Assembly (NCBI GenBank): GCA_034436335.1
Contig: DAOTVO010000016.1
Coordinates: forward strand, 51,921 to 115,920
Length of the DNA stretch: 64,000 nt
Source: UBA877 sp034436335
GTDB lineage: Bacteria > Chloroflexota > Anaerolineae > Anaerolineales > Villigracilaceae
Direction: 5' to 3'
Below the pieces are notes generated by a model. That model was not told the DNA's origin, searched no databases, and saw only the letters and a program-made list of their open reading frames with translations. Position 1 is the stretch's first letter; each line of letters begins with the position of its first letter. Below are positions 33,801 to 40,927 of the stretch, piece after piece. The translations under genes were made by a program, and so were the position numbers.

Positions 33801-35912
33801 GTCTCGTTCGAAGGTGAATGGCGTGTTCAGTCCGGCCGAAAGGAGCGGGATGCCATCCGGGTTGTAAAATCTGCGCCGGATGAGACGCTCGTCCCACAGG
33901 TTGGCCAGCACAGGTTCGACTTTCTCGGCTAGTTGGGGAGGATAGAAAAGAATGGTCTTGCCTTCTCCGGCAAAGGTTTGCAGATCGGCAAGGAATGTCG
34001 TCAGCGGGATGGACTCGTAGGAGATGTCGGGGCGGAACTCGGTCGTAATGTAGGGGTGGATGCGCTCGGCGTCTTCCTGGTTCTCGTACAAATAGATTAG
34101 TTTTTCATCGCGGGCGTATAAACTTGCCCAGGAGATAATCTGGTCGGGCTGGGGAGCGTAACGGGCGGGCATGCGAACGAAGTAGTCGTAAAAGCCGCCC
34201 AGCGAGAAGACGGCAATGGACAGCGCCAGCAGGCTGCTCTTCCTGCGCGCCAGTCTGGGGAGGGCGGCCGCGCAGGCGTTCGTGAGGATGTTTGCTCCAA
34301 TCCCGATGAACAGCGCCAGGAGTGGAATGATGTTGACCATGTGGGTGTGGCGCGGCGGGACGGTGTTGAGAATGCTCAAACTGAAGATGACAACCACGAA
34401 CCAGAGTCCCATCAGCAGGCCGCGCGGCTCTTTGAGCCGCTTGAACATTGCCCCGCCGCCCACGAGGTAGAAGATGACGCCGATTGTCCCCGCCAGCGGG
34501 GAGGCGATGAAGTGTTCCGAGATCAGCCAGGGCTTTTGGAAAACGAGCAAGGTGCGCAATAAGCCGCGTGCCAGCAGGATGAGATAGAGGCGCGGGTGGT
34601 AGAAGAGTTCGTTGTTGGCGATTTTGAAGAGCGGGGCGACTTCGGTCAGTTCTTCTTCTGAGAAAAAGAGCCGCCCGTTAAAGGTGTTGAAGAAGAGGCT
34701 CTCGAAGATTTTGAAAACTGCGCCGTTCGGATCGTGGATGCGGTTGTAGGCAAAGTGTGGCCCGGCGGTCAATGCCAGGCCGAGCATCAGCAACAGTCCA
34801 GCCAGCACGGCGTGACGGAATTTCATCCGCCGCGTTAGCCAGAGAGCGGCGATGAATAGCAGGGCGATAACGATGGTTGTGCGCGCGGCAAAGTAGGTAT
34901 AGAAGCCGAATCCGGCTGCACAACCCGCCAGCAGAAGGTAGAACATGCTGTAGCGTCGCGCGCCGAGATAGAGCCAGTAGAGTGCCAGGGTGGTGATGAA
35001 AAGTGCCTGAATGTTGTTGTAGCCAAGGCGGGCAAAGGCCAGGAAGTAGGGACTGAAGGCCAGAGCAAAATTGGCGGCTACGGCAACTTTGCGGTCGAAG
35101 GCGTCACGCGCCAGCAGGTAGAGTGGAAAGACCGTCAGCGCCCCGGCCAGCACGGAGGAGAAGCGCCAGCCCCACAGGTCAACGCCGAAGAGTCTCAGCG
35201 CCCAGGCCTGGCCGACGGAACTCAGCACGGGGAAGGTATAAACGCCGTTGGCGAAGACCGGCGGCGCGATTTGACCTTTAGCGATGTCGCGTGCCGCGGT
35301 CCAGAAAGAGCCTTCGTCGCCCATGAGGCTGTCGGGCAATCCTTGCAGACGATAGACGCCAATAACCAGCGTGAGCAGGAATAAGCCCAGCATCCACTGC
35401 AAGTCGGCGCGCCCAATGCGCGGCGAAAGGTTGACCTCCCGCTGCCGGTCCCAGGCGGCTGCCGCAATCAACGCCAACAGCGGCGCGATCATCCATTCTG
35501 CAACCATGATGCCAGAATCATCGAGCCGGTTGATTTGCCACAGCAGGATGGCAAACAGCCCCAGCGAGCCGGCCAGCCAGGGCCACAGGGCGCGTAAGGC
35601 CCGCGCATCGGCAGCAATTTCCGCAGGGAGAGGTGTTTCGGCGGGCAGAAGGCGCAGTTTGCGCAGAGAGAAAAAAAGCAGGAGCGCCCCCGCAGCCAAG
35701 TAGGGCAGGCCGTTCAAGACGTTGTCAATGGTGGGAATGGCGAGGTGGATTTTGTCGGTCAGCCAGACGGCCAGTTTCGTTGGCGGCGCGGACGGCATGA
35801 CGTCGCTGGCAATCCGTATTTGTCCGCTGATGAGCAGGAGTAGCCCTGCCAGCGCGGCGGGCCCGCGGAGGTCGAGGCGTTCCGGTTTCTTTGATGAACC
35901 TGTGGATTGCAT
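30846..35912 (-). CDS. Giant double GT39-type membrane glycosyltransferase with C-terminal carbohydrate-binding-like domain
   Basis: One uninterrupted 1688-codon frame. Residues about 1-760 are a GT-C fold with many membrane helices and the luminal acidic motif SLMGDEGSFW (Asp-Glu near 199), as in ArnT/PMT-type GT39 enzymes. An Ala/Glu/Pro-rich cytoplasm-like linker (about 770-815) leads to a second GT-C half with its own acidic motif GLEADETKW near 942 and YVELNASHQALHNTTLEPWMMAGLYLL. From about 1500 the chain is soluble and beta-rich: YWIEAEEVFLQNGW, FTGSGFLLDNW, AGEYTVWVRSF and VFIDAILLTPD, the layout of CBM6/35-like sugar-binding domains. Single GT39 proteins have 450-700 residues. It likely transfers lipid-linked sugars to a surface protein or glycan on the outside. 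Confidence 0.85.
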   Translation of the reverse strand: MQSTGSSKKPERLDLRGPAALAGLLLLISGQIRIASDVMPSAPPTKLAVWLTDKIHLAIPTIDNVLNGLPYLAAGALLLFFSLRKLRLLPAETPLPAEIAADARALRALWPWLAGSLGLFAILLWQINRLDDSGIMVAEWMIAPLLALIAAAAWDRQREVNLSPRIGRADLQWMLGLFLLTLVIGVYRLQGLPDSLMGDEGSFWTAARDIAKGQIAPPVFANGVYTFPVLSSVGQAWALRLFGVDLWGWRFSSVLAGALTVFPLYLLARDAFDRKVAVAANFALAFSPYFLAFARLGYNNIQALFITTLALYWLYLGARRYSMFYLLLAGCAAGFGFYTYFAARTTIVIALLFIAALWLTRRMKFRHAVLAGLLLMLGLALTAGPHFAYNRIHDPNGAVFKIFESLFFNTFNGRLFFSEEELTEVAPLFKIANNELFYHPRLYLILLARGLLRTLLVFQKPWLISEHFIASPLAGTIGVIFYLVGGGAMFKRLKEPRGLLMGLWFVVVIFSLSILNTVPPRHTHMVNIIPLLALFIGIGANILTNACAAALPRLARRKSSLLALSIAVFSLGGFYDYFVRMPARYAPQPDQIISWASLYARDEKLIYLYENQEDAERIHPYITTEFRPDISYESIPLTTFLADLQTFAGEGKTILFYPPQLAEKVEPVLANLWDERLIRRRFYNPDGIPLLSAGLNTPFTFERDRTVGQVLTESYLRPPLLVLFAVLLMLMGLAAFLPIAWTSRLPRPIEAIARWMNAPVEAAPPEEAEEAEAVAPLPTAAAETEPPAAPPEWAAAVFEPLVEGSKTKGSSIQIHAKSVKNQNGRDIYFHIHLPALRLREDWQIRIPPLALPAPALLAACVLAAVLGQILLAQRNYLPGVLLYALGAAALIFWARRHPAWKAALPNQVRIAPKAEIALALALLAVIAFSRFYDLHHRVYGLEADETKWTAQAWLSVLLKTDVGEFATMHYKPLPVDFWVRAGFLRVFGLSFLSARIESATLSLVAVIFLYLLVRRLTASPPTALLASTLYAFSYVELNASHQALHNTTLEPWMMAGLYLLILALQEKKRWQFQAAGGVLALGMLTYETFYPTVVTALVFLFGTALGELGKRRANLRQWLPRLLVTLWPIVVVYLTFTQPYLQARHGYHFGWLQKAAANGGGLGNALEFFLRNVGLLLKSVFVTVTLDDSLLRWNGPFVSPILLPFVVIGLTYNLLHLRRPLALFLPLWYLFNILPGPILLGSVWPRVLYTSLAPLMIWAALGLWVSFAALRPWLDREKVRLATPAFAGVLAAILVSNYIIFTQRIGDPTDRVKRRELADLTMSAAAQSDLLLLPYFPAQNDSVELENHVIFFSVGGAKNAGLEAVTFYQQVPYDELLLALWQNRDQGAVSVIFDKSALSLAEERRQVMNTVRACYPQAELAESGRFFDVYRLEAAGLESPRCYQAPPPQPVSPAAGAQFPAGATPVFEWSNPVGVVTGARLTIEQKSPNTYWIEAEEVFLQNGWYSASEFASGFTGSGFLLDNWQAGTAEYTLDIEQAGEYTVWVRSFKRRVNDQQNYLVVNGEVRPFAGNENVLNEWVWESVGTFDLPAGPAALALSRVYGQDEQYSVFIDAILLTPDPNQQPGEATLWKPAFSADLSDSATRFAMTEPLAAGQYRWSVRVFDGERLIDSWGERGISMPAVEFSVLP

Positions 35913-35975
35913 GTCGCTTCGATTGGTGGTGGGCTTTATTTCTGCTAGGCAGGCCGATAGACAGACTTTCTGCGA

Positions 35976-36776
35976 TTACTTCCGATACATTTTCCGCATC
36001 TGGCTTCCGACCAGACGGATGGCCGCTTTGCGCGGCAACAATCGGGAAGTCAGAAAGATATTGAGACGATTGCGCTTGCCCGGGATGAGGCTTGGCGTTT
36101 TTCCCAGCGCCTGCAGGGCAATGCGGATGGTTTCTTGCGCCGACATCACCGGCACGAGACCGGTCACCTGGGGCCGCTCGGCGCGAAAACCGGGCGTGTC
36201 GGTCGAGCCGGGGAGGAAGGCGAGCACGTCCACGCCTTGCGCTGCCAGTTCCTCCCAGAGCGATTCGCCGAGAATCCAGTTATAGGCCTTGGTGGCGGCG
36301 TAATTGGCCACTAGCGCCGTCCCCTGCACGGCGGAAAGCGAAGAAAGCAGGATGATTCCGCCGCGTCCGCGTGCGGCCATCAGGCGGCCAAAATGATGCG
36401 CCAGCGTCATGGGGGCGCTAACGTTGATCGCCAATTCCTGCAAATGCTTTTCGAGCGGAATTTCCAGAAACCACCCCAGCGCCGAAATTCCGGCGTTGCT
36501 GACCAGCAGGCCAATTTCGAGATGCTCTGTTTCGGCCAATACCTTGTCAAAAAAATCCGCCTGAGATAAATCCTGGACAATTGTGCGGATTTCCACCGGA
36601 AAACTGGAGCGCAAATGTTCGGCGGTCTCACCGAGCGCCTTCCCATTGACATCCAGCAGCGCCAAGTTCAGCCCGCGCTCGGCCAGTTGACGCGCAAATT
36701 CAGCGCCCAGCCCCATCGCTGCGCCTGTTACCAGCGCCCAGGGACCGTATCTTTGCAGAAAAGAGCTCTCAGACAT
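35976..36776 (-). CDS. Short-chain dehydrogenase/reductase (SDR)
   Basis: A 266-residue classical SDR. The cofactor motif is TGAAMGLGAEFARQLAERG (TGxxxGxG), the NNAG-like motif reads VSNAGISALG, the catalytic Ser is in LLSSLSAVQG and the YxxxK pair is in YAATKAYN. C-terminal residues RLLPRKAAIRLVGSQMRKMYRK are basic and may associate with membranes. Such SDRs reduce ketones or aldehydes with NAD(P)H; substrate unknown. I start at the ATG at 36776, which lies six bases after a TACAAT -10 box. It is divergent from the carotenoid genes with only 53 bases between. Confidence 0.88.
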   Translation of the reverse strand: MSESSFLQRYGPWALVTGAAMGLGAEFARQLAERGLNLALLDVNGKALGETAEHLRSSFPVEIRTIVQDLSQADFFDKVLAETEHLEIGLLVSNAGISALGWFLEIPLEKHLQELAINVSAPMTLAHHFGRLMAARGRGGIILLSSLSAVQGTALVANYAATKAYNWILGESLWEELAAQGVDVLAFLPGSTDTPGFRAERPQVTGLVPVMSAQETIRIALQALGKTPSLIPGKRNRLNIFLTSRLLPRKAAIRLVGSQMRKMYRK

Positions 36777-36829
36777 GCCGCAATTGTACAACGAAAACCG
36801 TCTTTGCGTGACTCTGTTATAATTTGTTC
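36777..36829. promoter_or_regulatory. Divergent pair of leaderless promoters
   Basis: Within 53 bases the minus strand has TACAAT (36783-36788) six bases before the SDR start, and the plus strand has TATAAT (36818-36823) six bases before the CruF-like start at 36830. No -35 close to consensus is evident for either. Neither gene has a ribosome site. Confidence 0.6.
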
Positions 36830-37612
36830 ATGCAACCAAAGATTTCCGAAGACCTGCTTCCTATCGCCGCCATCTTTCTCTGGTTGTTGACCTTGATTGC
36901 TACGCCGCCGGTCCACCGCGCGGGGGGAGAAAAGGCGCTGTATTTCATGATTCACCTCGGCGTCGTGATGCAGGCCGCGGCGGTATTAACCGTCCTCGGC
37001 CGCAGCGCGGGCTGGCGGTCCGCCCTGCTGGCCGCTCTTCCCGTCCTGCCGCTCGCCTGGCTGGTGGAATTTCTTGGTAGTCAGACCGGTTTCCCTTTTG
37101 GCCGCTATCACTACACCGACCTCCTCCGGCCGCAACTGGGCGGCGTTCCTCTGCTCATCCCCTTTGCCTGGCTGATGATGCTGCCGCCTGCCTGGGCGGT
37201 GGCAGCGCGCATCGTCCGTCGCGGGACGGGGGGACTGTCGCTCCGTTTCACCCGCGCCCTGGTCGCCGCCCTGGCTTTTACCGCCTGGGACCTCTTCCTC
37301 GACCCGCAGATGGTGACCTGGGGCTTCTGGGTGTGGGAGCACCCCGGCGCGTACTTCGGCATTCCGCTGGTCAACTTTCTCGGCTGGTTCCTGGTTTCTT
37401 TCCTCTTTTCTTTCCTCTTTGCCCCTGCTTCCTTCTCCCTTCTCGCTTCTAACTTTTTACTCTTCCTCTACGCCCTGACCTGGTTCCTGCAAACCTTTGC
37501 CCAATTGGTCTTCTGGAAACTGCCCGGCCCGGCGCTTTTTGGCTTCCTCGGCATGGGCGGGATGCTTCTCTGGGCCTTCCTGCGGAGCACAAATGTCCCC
37601 GACGCCGCTTAA
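36830..37612 (+). CDS. cruF: Carotenoid 1,2-hydratase-like membrane protein (CruF family)
   Basis: A 260-residue protein with about seven hydrophobic segments. The blocks LVEFLGSQTGFPFGRYHYTDLLRPQLGGVPLLIPFAWLMMLPPAW and AWDLFLDPQMVTWGFWVWEHPGAYFGIPLVNFLGWFLVS are the hallmark of the CruF/bisanhydrobacterioruberin-hydratase family (DUF422), which adds water to the terminal double bond of linear carotenoid ends. The start is placed at ATG 36830, six bases after TATAAT. PlsY-like, GT2 and CrtI-like genes follow on the same strand, overlapping or close, which supports a carotenoid tailoring role. The final product (for example a carotenoid glycoside) is inference. Confidence 0.85.
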   Translation: MQPKISEDLLPIAAIFLWLLTLIATPPVHRAGGEKALYFMIHLGVVMQAAAVLTVLGRSAGWRSALLAALPVLPLAWLVEFLGSQTGFPFGRYHYTDLLRPQLGGVPLLIPFAWLMMLPPAWAVAARIVRRGTGGLSLRFTRALVAALAFTAWDLFLDPQMVTWGFWVWEHPGAYFGIPLVNFLGWFLVSFLFSFLFAPASFSLLASNFLLFLYALTWFLQTFAQLVFWKLPGPALFGFLGMGGMLLWAFLRSTNVPDAA

Positions 37613-38198
37613 TCTCCTCTTCTGGATCGTTTTTTCGTTCCTGTGCGGCTCCCTGCCGTTCTCGCTCTGGCTGCCGCGCCTGGCCGGGAAGGACGTGCGC
37701 ACTGTCGGCGACGGCAACCCCGGCGCGACCAACGCCCTCAAGGCCGCCGGCTGGAAGATCGGCCTGCCGGCTTTCCTGCTGGACGTCTCCAAGGCCGCCG
37801 CTCCGGTTGGGATGGCCTATCAGGTCTGGGGCTGGCGCGGCTGGGAAATCTTACCGGTTTCCCTTGCTCCGCTTCTGGGGTCCATCTTCTCGCCGTTCTT
37901 GCGCTTTCGCGGTGGCAAATCGCTTTCGGTCTCGCTCGGCATTTGGATCGGACTGACCCTCTGGGAGGCCCCGCTCGTCATTCTGACTACACTCACTCTC
38001 GCCTTCCTGATTCAATCGGTCTCTGGCTGGGCGGTCATGGCTGCCATTCTGGCTACGGCCCTTTATCTCTTCCTGCGCGGCGCGCCCGGACAATTTGGCG
38101 CCGTTCTGTTTCTTCAAACCTTGCTGCTCTCCTGGACTCACCGCGCCGACTTGCGCCGGCCGCCGCGCCTGCGTCAGTGGCTGAAACGAAATCTATAG
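37593..38198 (+). CDS. PlsY-like acyltransferase membrane protein
   Basis: A 201-residue membrane protein of the PlsY (acyl-phosphate:glycerol-3-phosphate acyltransferase) family. Motif 1 (FLCGSLPFSLWLPRLAGKDVRTVGDGNPGATNALKAAGWK) is well kept, including GxGNxGATN. Motif 3 is changed: the family's GHxFPVFxxFxGGKGVAT appears as GSIFSPFLRFRGGKSLSVS, losing the His and the second part of GGKGVAT. It starts inside the end of the CruF-like gene (20-base overlap) with GGAG upstream, so it is translationally linked to carotenoid genes. It may acylate glycerol 3-phosphate as usual, or another hydroxyl such as a carotenoid-linked sugar. PlsX is encoded elsewhere in the window (50183). Confidence 0.75.
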   Translation: MSPTPLNLLFWIVFSFLCGSLPFSLWLPRLAGKDVRTVGDGNPGATNALKAAGWKIGLPAFLLDVSKAAAPVGMAYQVWGWRGWEILPVSLAPLLGSIFSPFLRFRGGKSLSVSLGIWIGLTLWEAPLVILTTLTLAFLIQSVSGWAVMAAILATALYLFLRGAPGQFGAVLFLQTLLLSWTHRADLRRPPRLRQWLKRNL

Positions 38199-38271
38199 CC
38201 CAAGTCTTTGACTTACGGCTTTTTATCTGCGTCCATCTGCGCCCTCCGCGGATTAAAATCTCGCATTTCCC

Positions 38272-39381
38272 ATGCAAATTTACCTCGCCTTCGTTACCCT
38301 CTTCCTCGTCCTCATCGCCTTGATTGCCATTCTCAACGCCTTCACCTTTCCACGCCTGAGCGTCCGCCATCAGCCGTCAGCAGACGGCGACCAGCCCTTC
38401 GTCTCGGTCCTGATTCCGGCGCGGGACGAAGCCGCTGTCATCGCCGCGACCGTCCGCGCCTGGCTGGCCCAAACATACGCGAACTTTGAACTGCTCATCC
38501 TTGATGACCAGTCCTCCGACGGCACGGCGGAGACCGCCCGGCAGGCCGCCGCCGGAGACCTGCGCCTGCGTCTCCTTCCCGGCGCGCCGCTCCCCGAAGG
38601 CTGGAAGGGCAAGAACTGGGCCTGCCATCAACTCTCTCAGGCCGCCCGCGGTGAGATTCTCCTCTTCACCGACGCCGAGGTGCGCTGGTCGCCCGATGCC
38701 CTCTCTGCCCTCCTTGCCGAAATGAGCTGCTCCCGCGCCGACCTGCTCACCGTCTGGCCGACCCAGGAAACGCGCGCCTGGAGCGAACGCCTGGTCGTTC
38801 CGCTCATGGCCTTTGTCATCATCGGCTACCTGCCCGTCCTGGCCGTTCATCACATCCCCTGGACGGTTTTCGCCGCCGCCATGGGGCAATGCCTGGCCTT
38901 TCGCCGCGCCGCCTACCAACAGATTGGCGGACACGCCGCCGTCCGCTCCGCTCTCGTCGAAGATATGGCCTTCGCCTATGCCGTCAAACGCGCCCGCCTG
39001 CGTCTGCGTGCCGCCGATGGCGCCGGACTCATTTCGACCCGCATGTACCGCAACTGGGCCGAAGTGCGCGACGGCTTTGCCAAGAACATCCTTTCCGGGC
39101 ATGGCGACAGTTTGTTCTTCCTGTTCCTTTCCACGCTCTTTCACTGGTCGCTTTTCGTTTTCCCCTGGCTCTGGCTCTTCTTCGAGCCGCTTCAGGGCGG
39201 CCTGCTCATCGCCCTCGGAGTCCTCACCCGCGCCCTGACCGCCGCCGTCACCCGTCAGCGCCCGCTGGACGCCCTCTTCCTGCCCGTCTCTGTCCTCCTG
39301 ATGACCATCGTCGCCGCCCGTGCCGTCTGGTGGCGTTTTACTGGCGGCCCGCGCTGGAAGGGGAGGGTCTATGGACGCTGA
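38272..39381 (+). CDS. GT2-family glycosyltransferase in the carotenoid cluster (CruC/CruG-like)
   Basis: A 369-residue membrane-anchored GT2. An N-terminal helix (YLAFVTLFLVLIALIAILNAF) is followed by the GT-A domain: FVSVLIPARDEAAVIAATVRAWLAQTY, the donor motif LLILDDQSSDGTAETAR, LPEGWKGKNWACHQ and the metal-site-like LLFTDAEVRWSPDAL. Three C-terminal hydrophobic segments follow. GKNWAC and the overall plan match GT2 enzymes that work with CruF-type hydratases (CruC, CruG, CrtQ groups) to put sugar on a tertiary carotenoid hydroxyl. It begins 73 bases after the PlsY-like gene and overlaps the CrtI-like gene by 11 bases. Carotenoid role is inferred from context. Confidence 0.75.
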   Translation: MQIYLAFVTLFLVLIALIAILNAFTFPRLSVRHQPSADGDQPFVSVLIPARDEAAVIAATVRAWLAQTYANFELLILDDQSSDGTAETARQAAAGDLRLRLLPGAPLPEGWKGKNWACHQLSQAARGEILLFTDAEVRWSPDALSALLAEMSCSRADLLTVWPTQETRAWSERLVVPLMAFVIIGYLPVLAVHHIPWTVFAAAMGQCLAFRRAAYQQIGGHAAVRSALVEDMAFAYAVKRARLRLRAADGAGLISTRMYRNWAEVRDGFAKNILSGHGDSLFFLFLSTLFHWSLFVFPWLWLFFEPLQGGLLIALGVLTRALTAAVTRQRPLDALFLPVSVLLMTIVAARAVWWRFTGGPRWKGRVYGR

Positions 39382-40927
39382 TGTCATCGTCATCGGCGCC
39401 GGAATCGGCGGCTTGAGCGCCGCCATCCGTCTGGCCGAGGCGGGACGGCGCGTCCTGGTGCTGGAGCGGAACGCCGCGGTGGGCGGCAAAATGTCCGAGT
39501 GGACGGACGGCGGCTTCCGCTGGGATACCGGCCCTTCGGTCGTGACCATGCGCCCGGTCTTCGAAGCGTTCTTTTCCTCCCTGGGCCGCCGTCTCGAGGC
39601 GTATCTGGACCTTCGGCCTGTTGAGCCGCTGACGCGCTATTTCTACCCCGATGGCTTCCGCCTCGACCTCTCCCGCGACCTTTCCCGCACCCTGGAGCAG
39701 ATTGCCCGCTTCGAGCCGCGCGACGTGGACGGCTACCTTTCCTTCCTCGCCTACGCCGCCCGCCTGAACCGTCTGACTGCGCCCGTCTTTACCTTCGGGC
39801 CGCCGCCTTCGCCCCTCTCGCTGGCGCAGATCGACCCGCTCGACGGTCTGTGGGTAGCCGCGCAGTCCCTGAAGAGCATGGATTCTGCCATCTGTGCTCA
39901 TGTTCGCTCGCCGCGCTTGCGCCAGTTGCTAGGACGCTTTGCCACCTATGTTGGCTCCAGCCCATATCAGGCCTCGGCGGTTCTCTCGGTGATTGCGCAC
40001 GTGGAGTTAAACGAGGGCGTCTGGTATCCGCGCGGCGGGGTGTATGCGATCGCGCGTGCGTTGGAGCGTCTGGCGGGGGAGGTGGGGGTGACGATTCGCA
40101 CCGGCGCGGACGTTATCGCTATTTCGTGTAGCCAGAATAAGAGACTCGCCGGAGCGGGAAATCGGGCCGACGATTACTCAAACCAGCAGGCAGCTCCCCG
40201 CCCCGATTATCGCGTCACCGGCGTCACGCTGGCAAGCGGCGAGACCCTCACCGCGCCGACCGTCCTCGCCAACCTAGACGTGGCGACCGTCTATGAGCGA
40301 CTCCTGCCGCCCGAAGCGCGCTTCCGCCGCCGACTGGCTCATCTGGAGCAGATGCCGCCTTCCTGTTCCGGCTTCGTCCTCCTGCTTGGCGTGGAGGGGG
40401 AGCATCCCGGCCTAGCGCATCACAACATTTTCTTCTCGTCCGATTCCCCGCGCGAGTTCCACCAGATTTTTGCCGAAGGCCAGCCGCCCGATGACCCCAC
40501 CATCTACGTCGCCATCACTTCCAAGACCGATCCCACCCATGCGCCGCCCGGCGGTGAGAACTGGTTCGTGCTGGTCAATGCCCCGGCCGCCGATGGCCGC
40601 TTCGACTGGGAACGCCGCAGGGAAGAATATGCTGGCCTCGTCCTTCAGCGCCTGGCCGGGCGCGGCTTCGACGTGCGCAGCCGCCTGCGCGTGCGTCATC
40701 TCGTCGCCCCGCCCGACCTGGAACGCCTGAACGGGGCGCGGCGCGGGGCGCTCTACGGCGTCTCGTTTAACGACCGCCTGGCGCCCTTCAAACGTCCCGC
40801 CAACCGCTGCCCGGAAGTCGAAGGCCTATACTTCGTCGGCGGGACGACCCACCCCGGCGGTGGCGTGCCGATGGTCATGCTCTCCGGCAAGGTCGTCGCC
40901 GAGATGGTTGCGGAGGATGGACGATGA
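39371..40927 (+). CDS. CrtI-family carotenoid desaturase/oxidoreductase
   Basis: A 518-residue flavoprotein of the phytoene-desaturase family (CrtI/CrtN/CrtD). The FAD dinucleotide site is DVIVIGAGIGGLSAAIRLAEAGRRVLVLERNAAVGGKM, followed by the substrate entrance segment GFRWDTGPSVVTMRPVFEAFF; the C-terminal FAD block is GLYFVGGTTHPGGGVPMVMLSGKVVAE. GVWYPRGGVYAIARALERLA is also conserved. With a CruF-type hydratase next door, a CrtD-like 3,4-desaturase role is as likely as phytoene desaturation. The ATG at 39371 follows GGGAGGG and lies inside the end of the GT2 gene. No phytoene synthase is in the window. Confidence 0.87.
   Translation: MDADVIVIGAGIGGLSAAIRLAEAGRRVLVLERNAAVGGKMSEWTDGGFRWDTGPSVVTMRPVFEAFFSSLGRRLEAYLDLRPVEPLTRYFYPDGFRLDLSRDLSRTLEQIARFEPRDVDGYLSFLAYAARLNRLTAPVFTFGPPPSPLSLAQIDPLDGLWVAAQSLKSMDSAICAHVRSPRLRQLLGRFATYVGSSPYQASAVLSVIAHVELNEGVWYPRGGVYAIARALERLAGEVGVTIRTGADVIAISCSQNKRLAGAGNRADDYSNQQAAPRPDYRVTGVTLASGETLTAPTVLANLDVATVYERLLPPEARFRRRLAHLEQMPPSCSGFVLLLGVEGEHPGLAHHNIFFSSDSPREFHQIFAEGQPPDDPTIYVAITSKTDPTHAPPGGENWFVLVNAPAADGRFDWERRREEYAGLVLQRLAGRGFDVRSRLRVRHLVAPPDLERLNGARRGALYGVSFNDRLAPFKRPANRCPEVEGLYFVGGTTHPGGGVPMVMLSGKVVAEMVAEDGR

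Noticed and set aside
38377..39549. 390-codon minus-strand frame opposite the GT2 gene
   Set aside because: Gly/Glu/Asp-rich low-complexity shadow, extends over two real genes.
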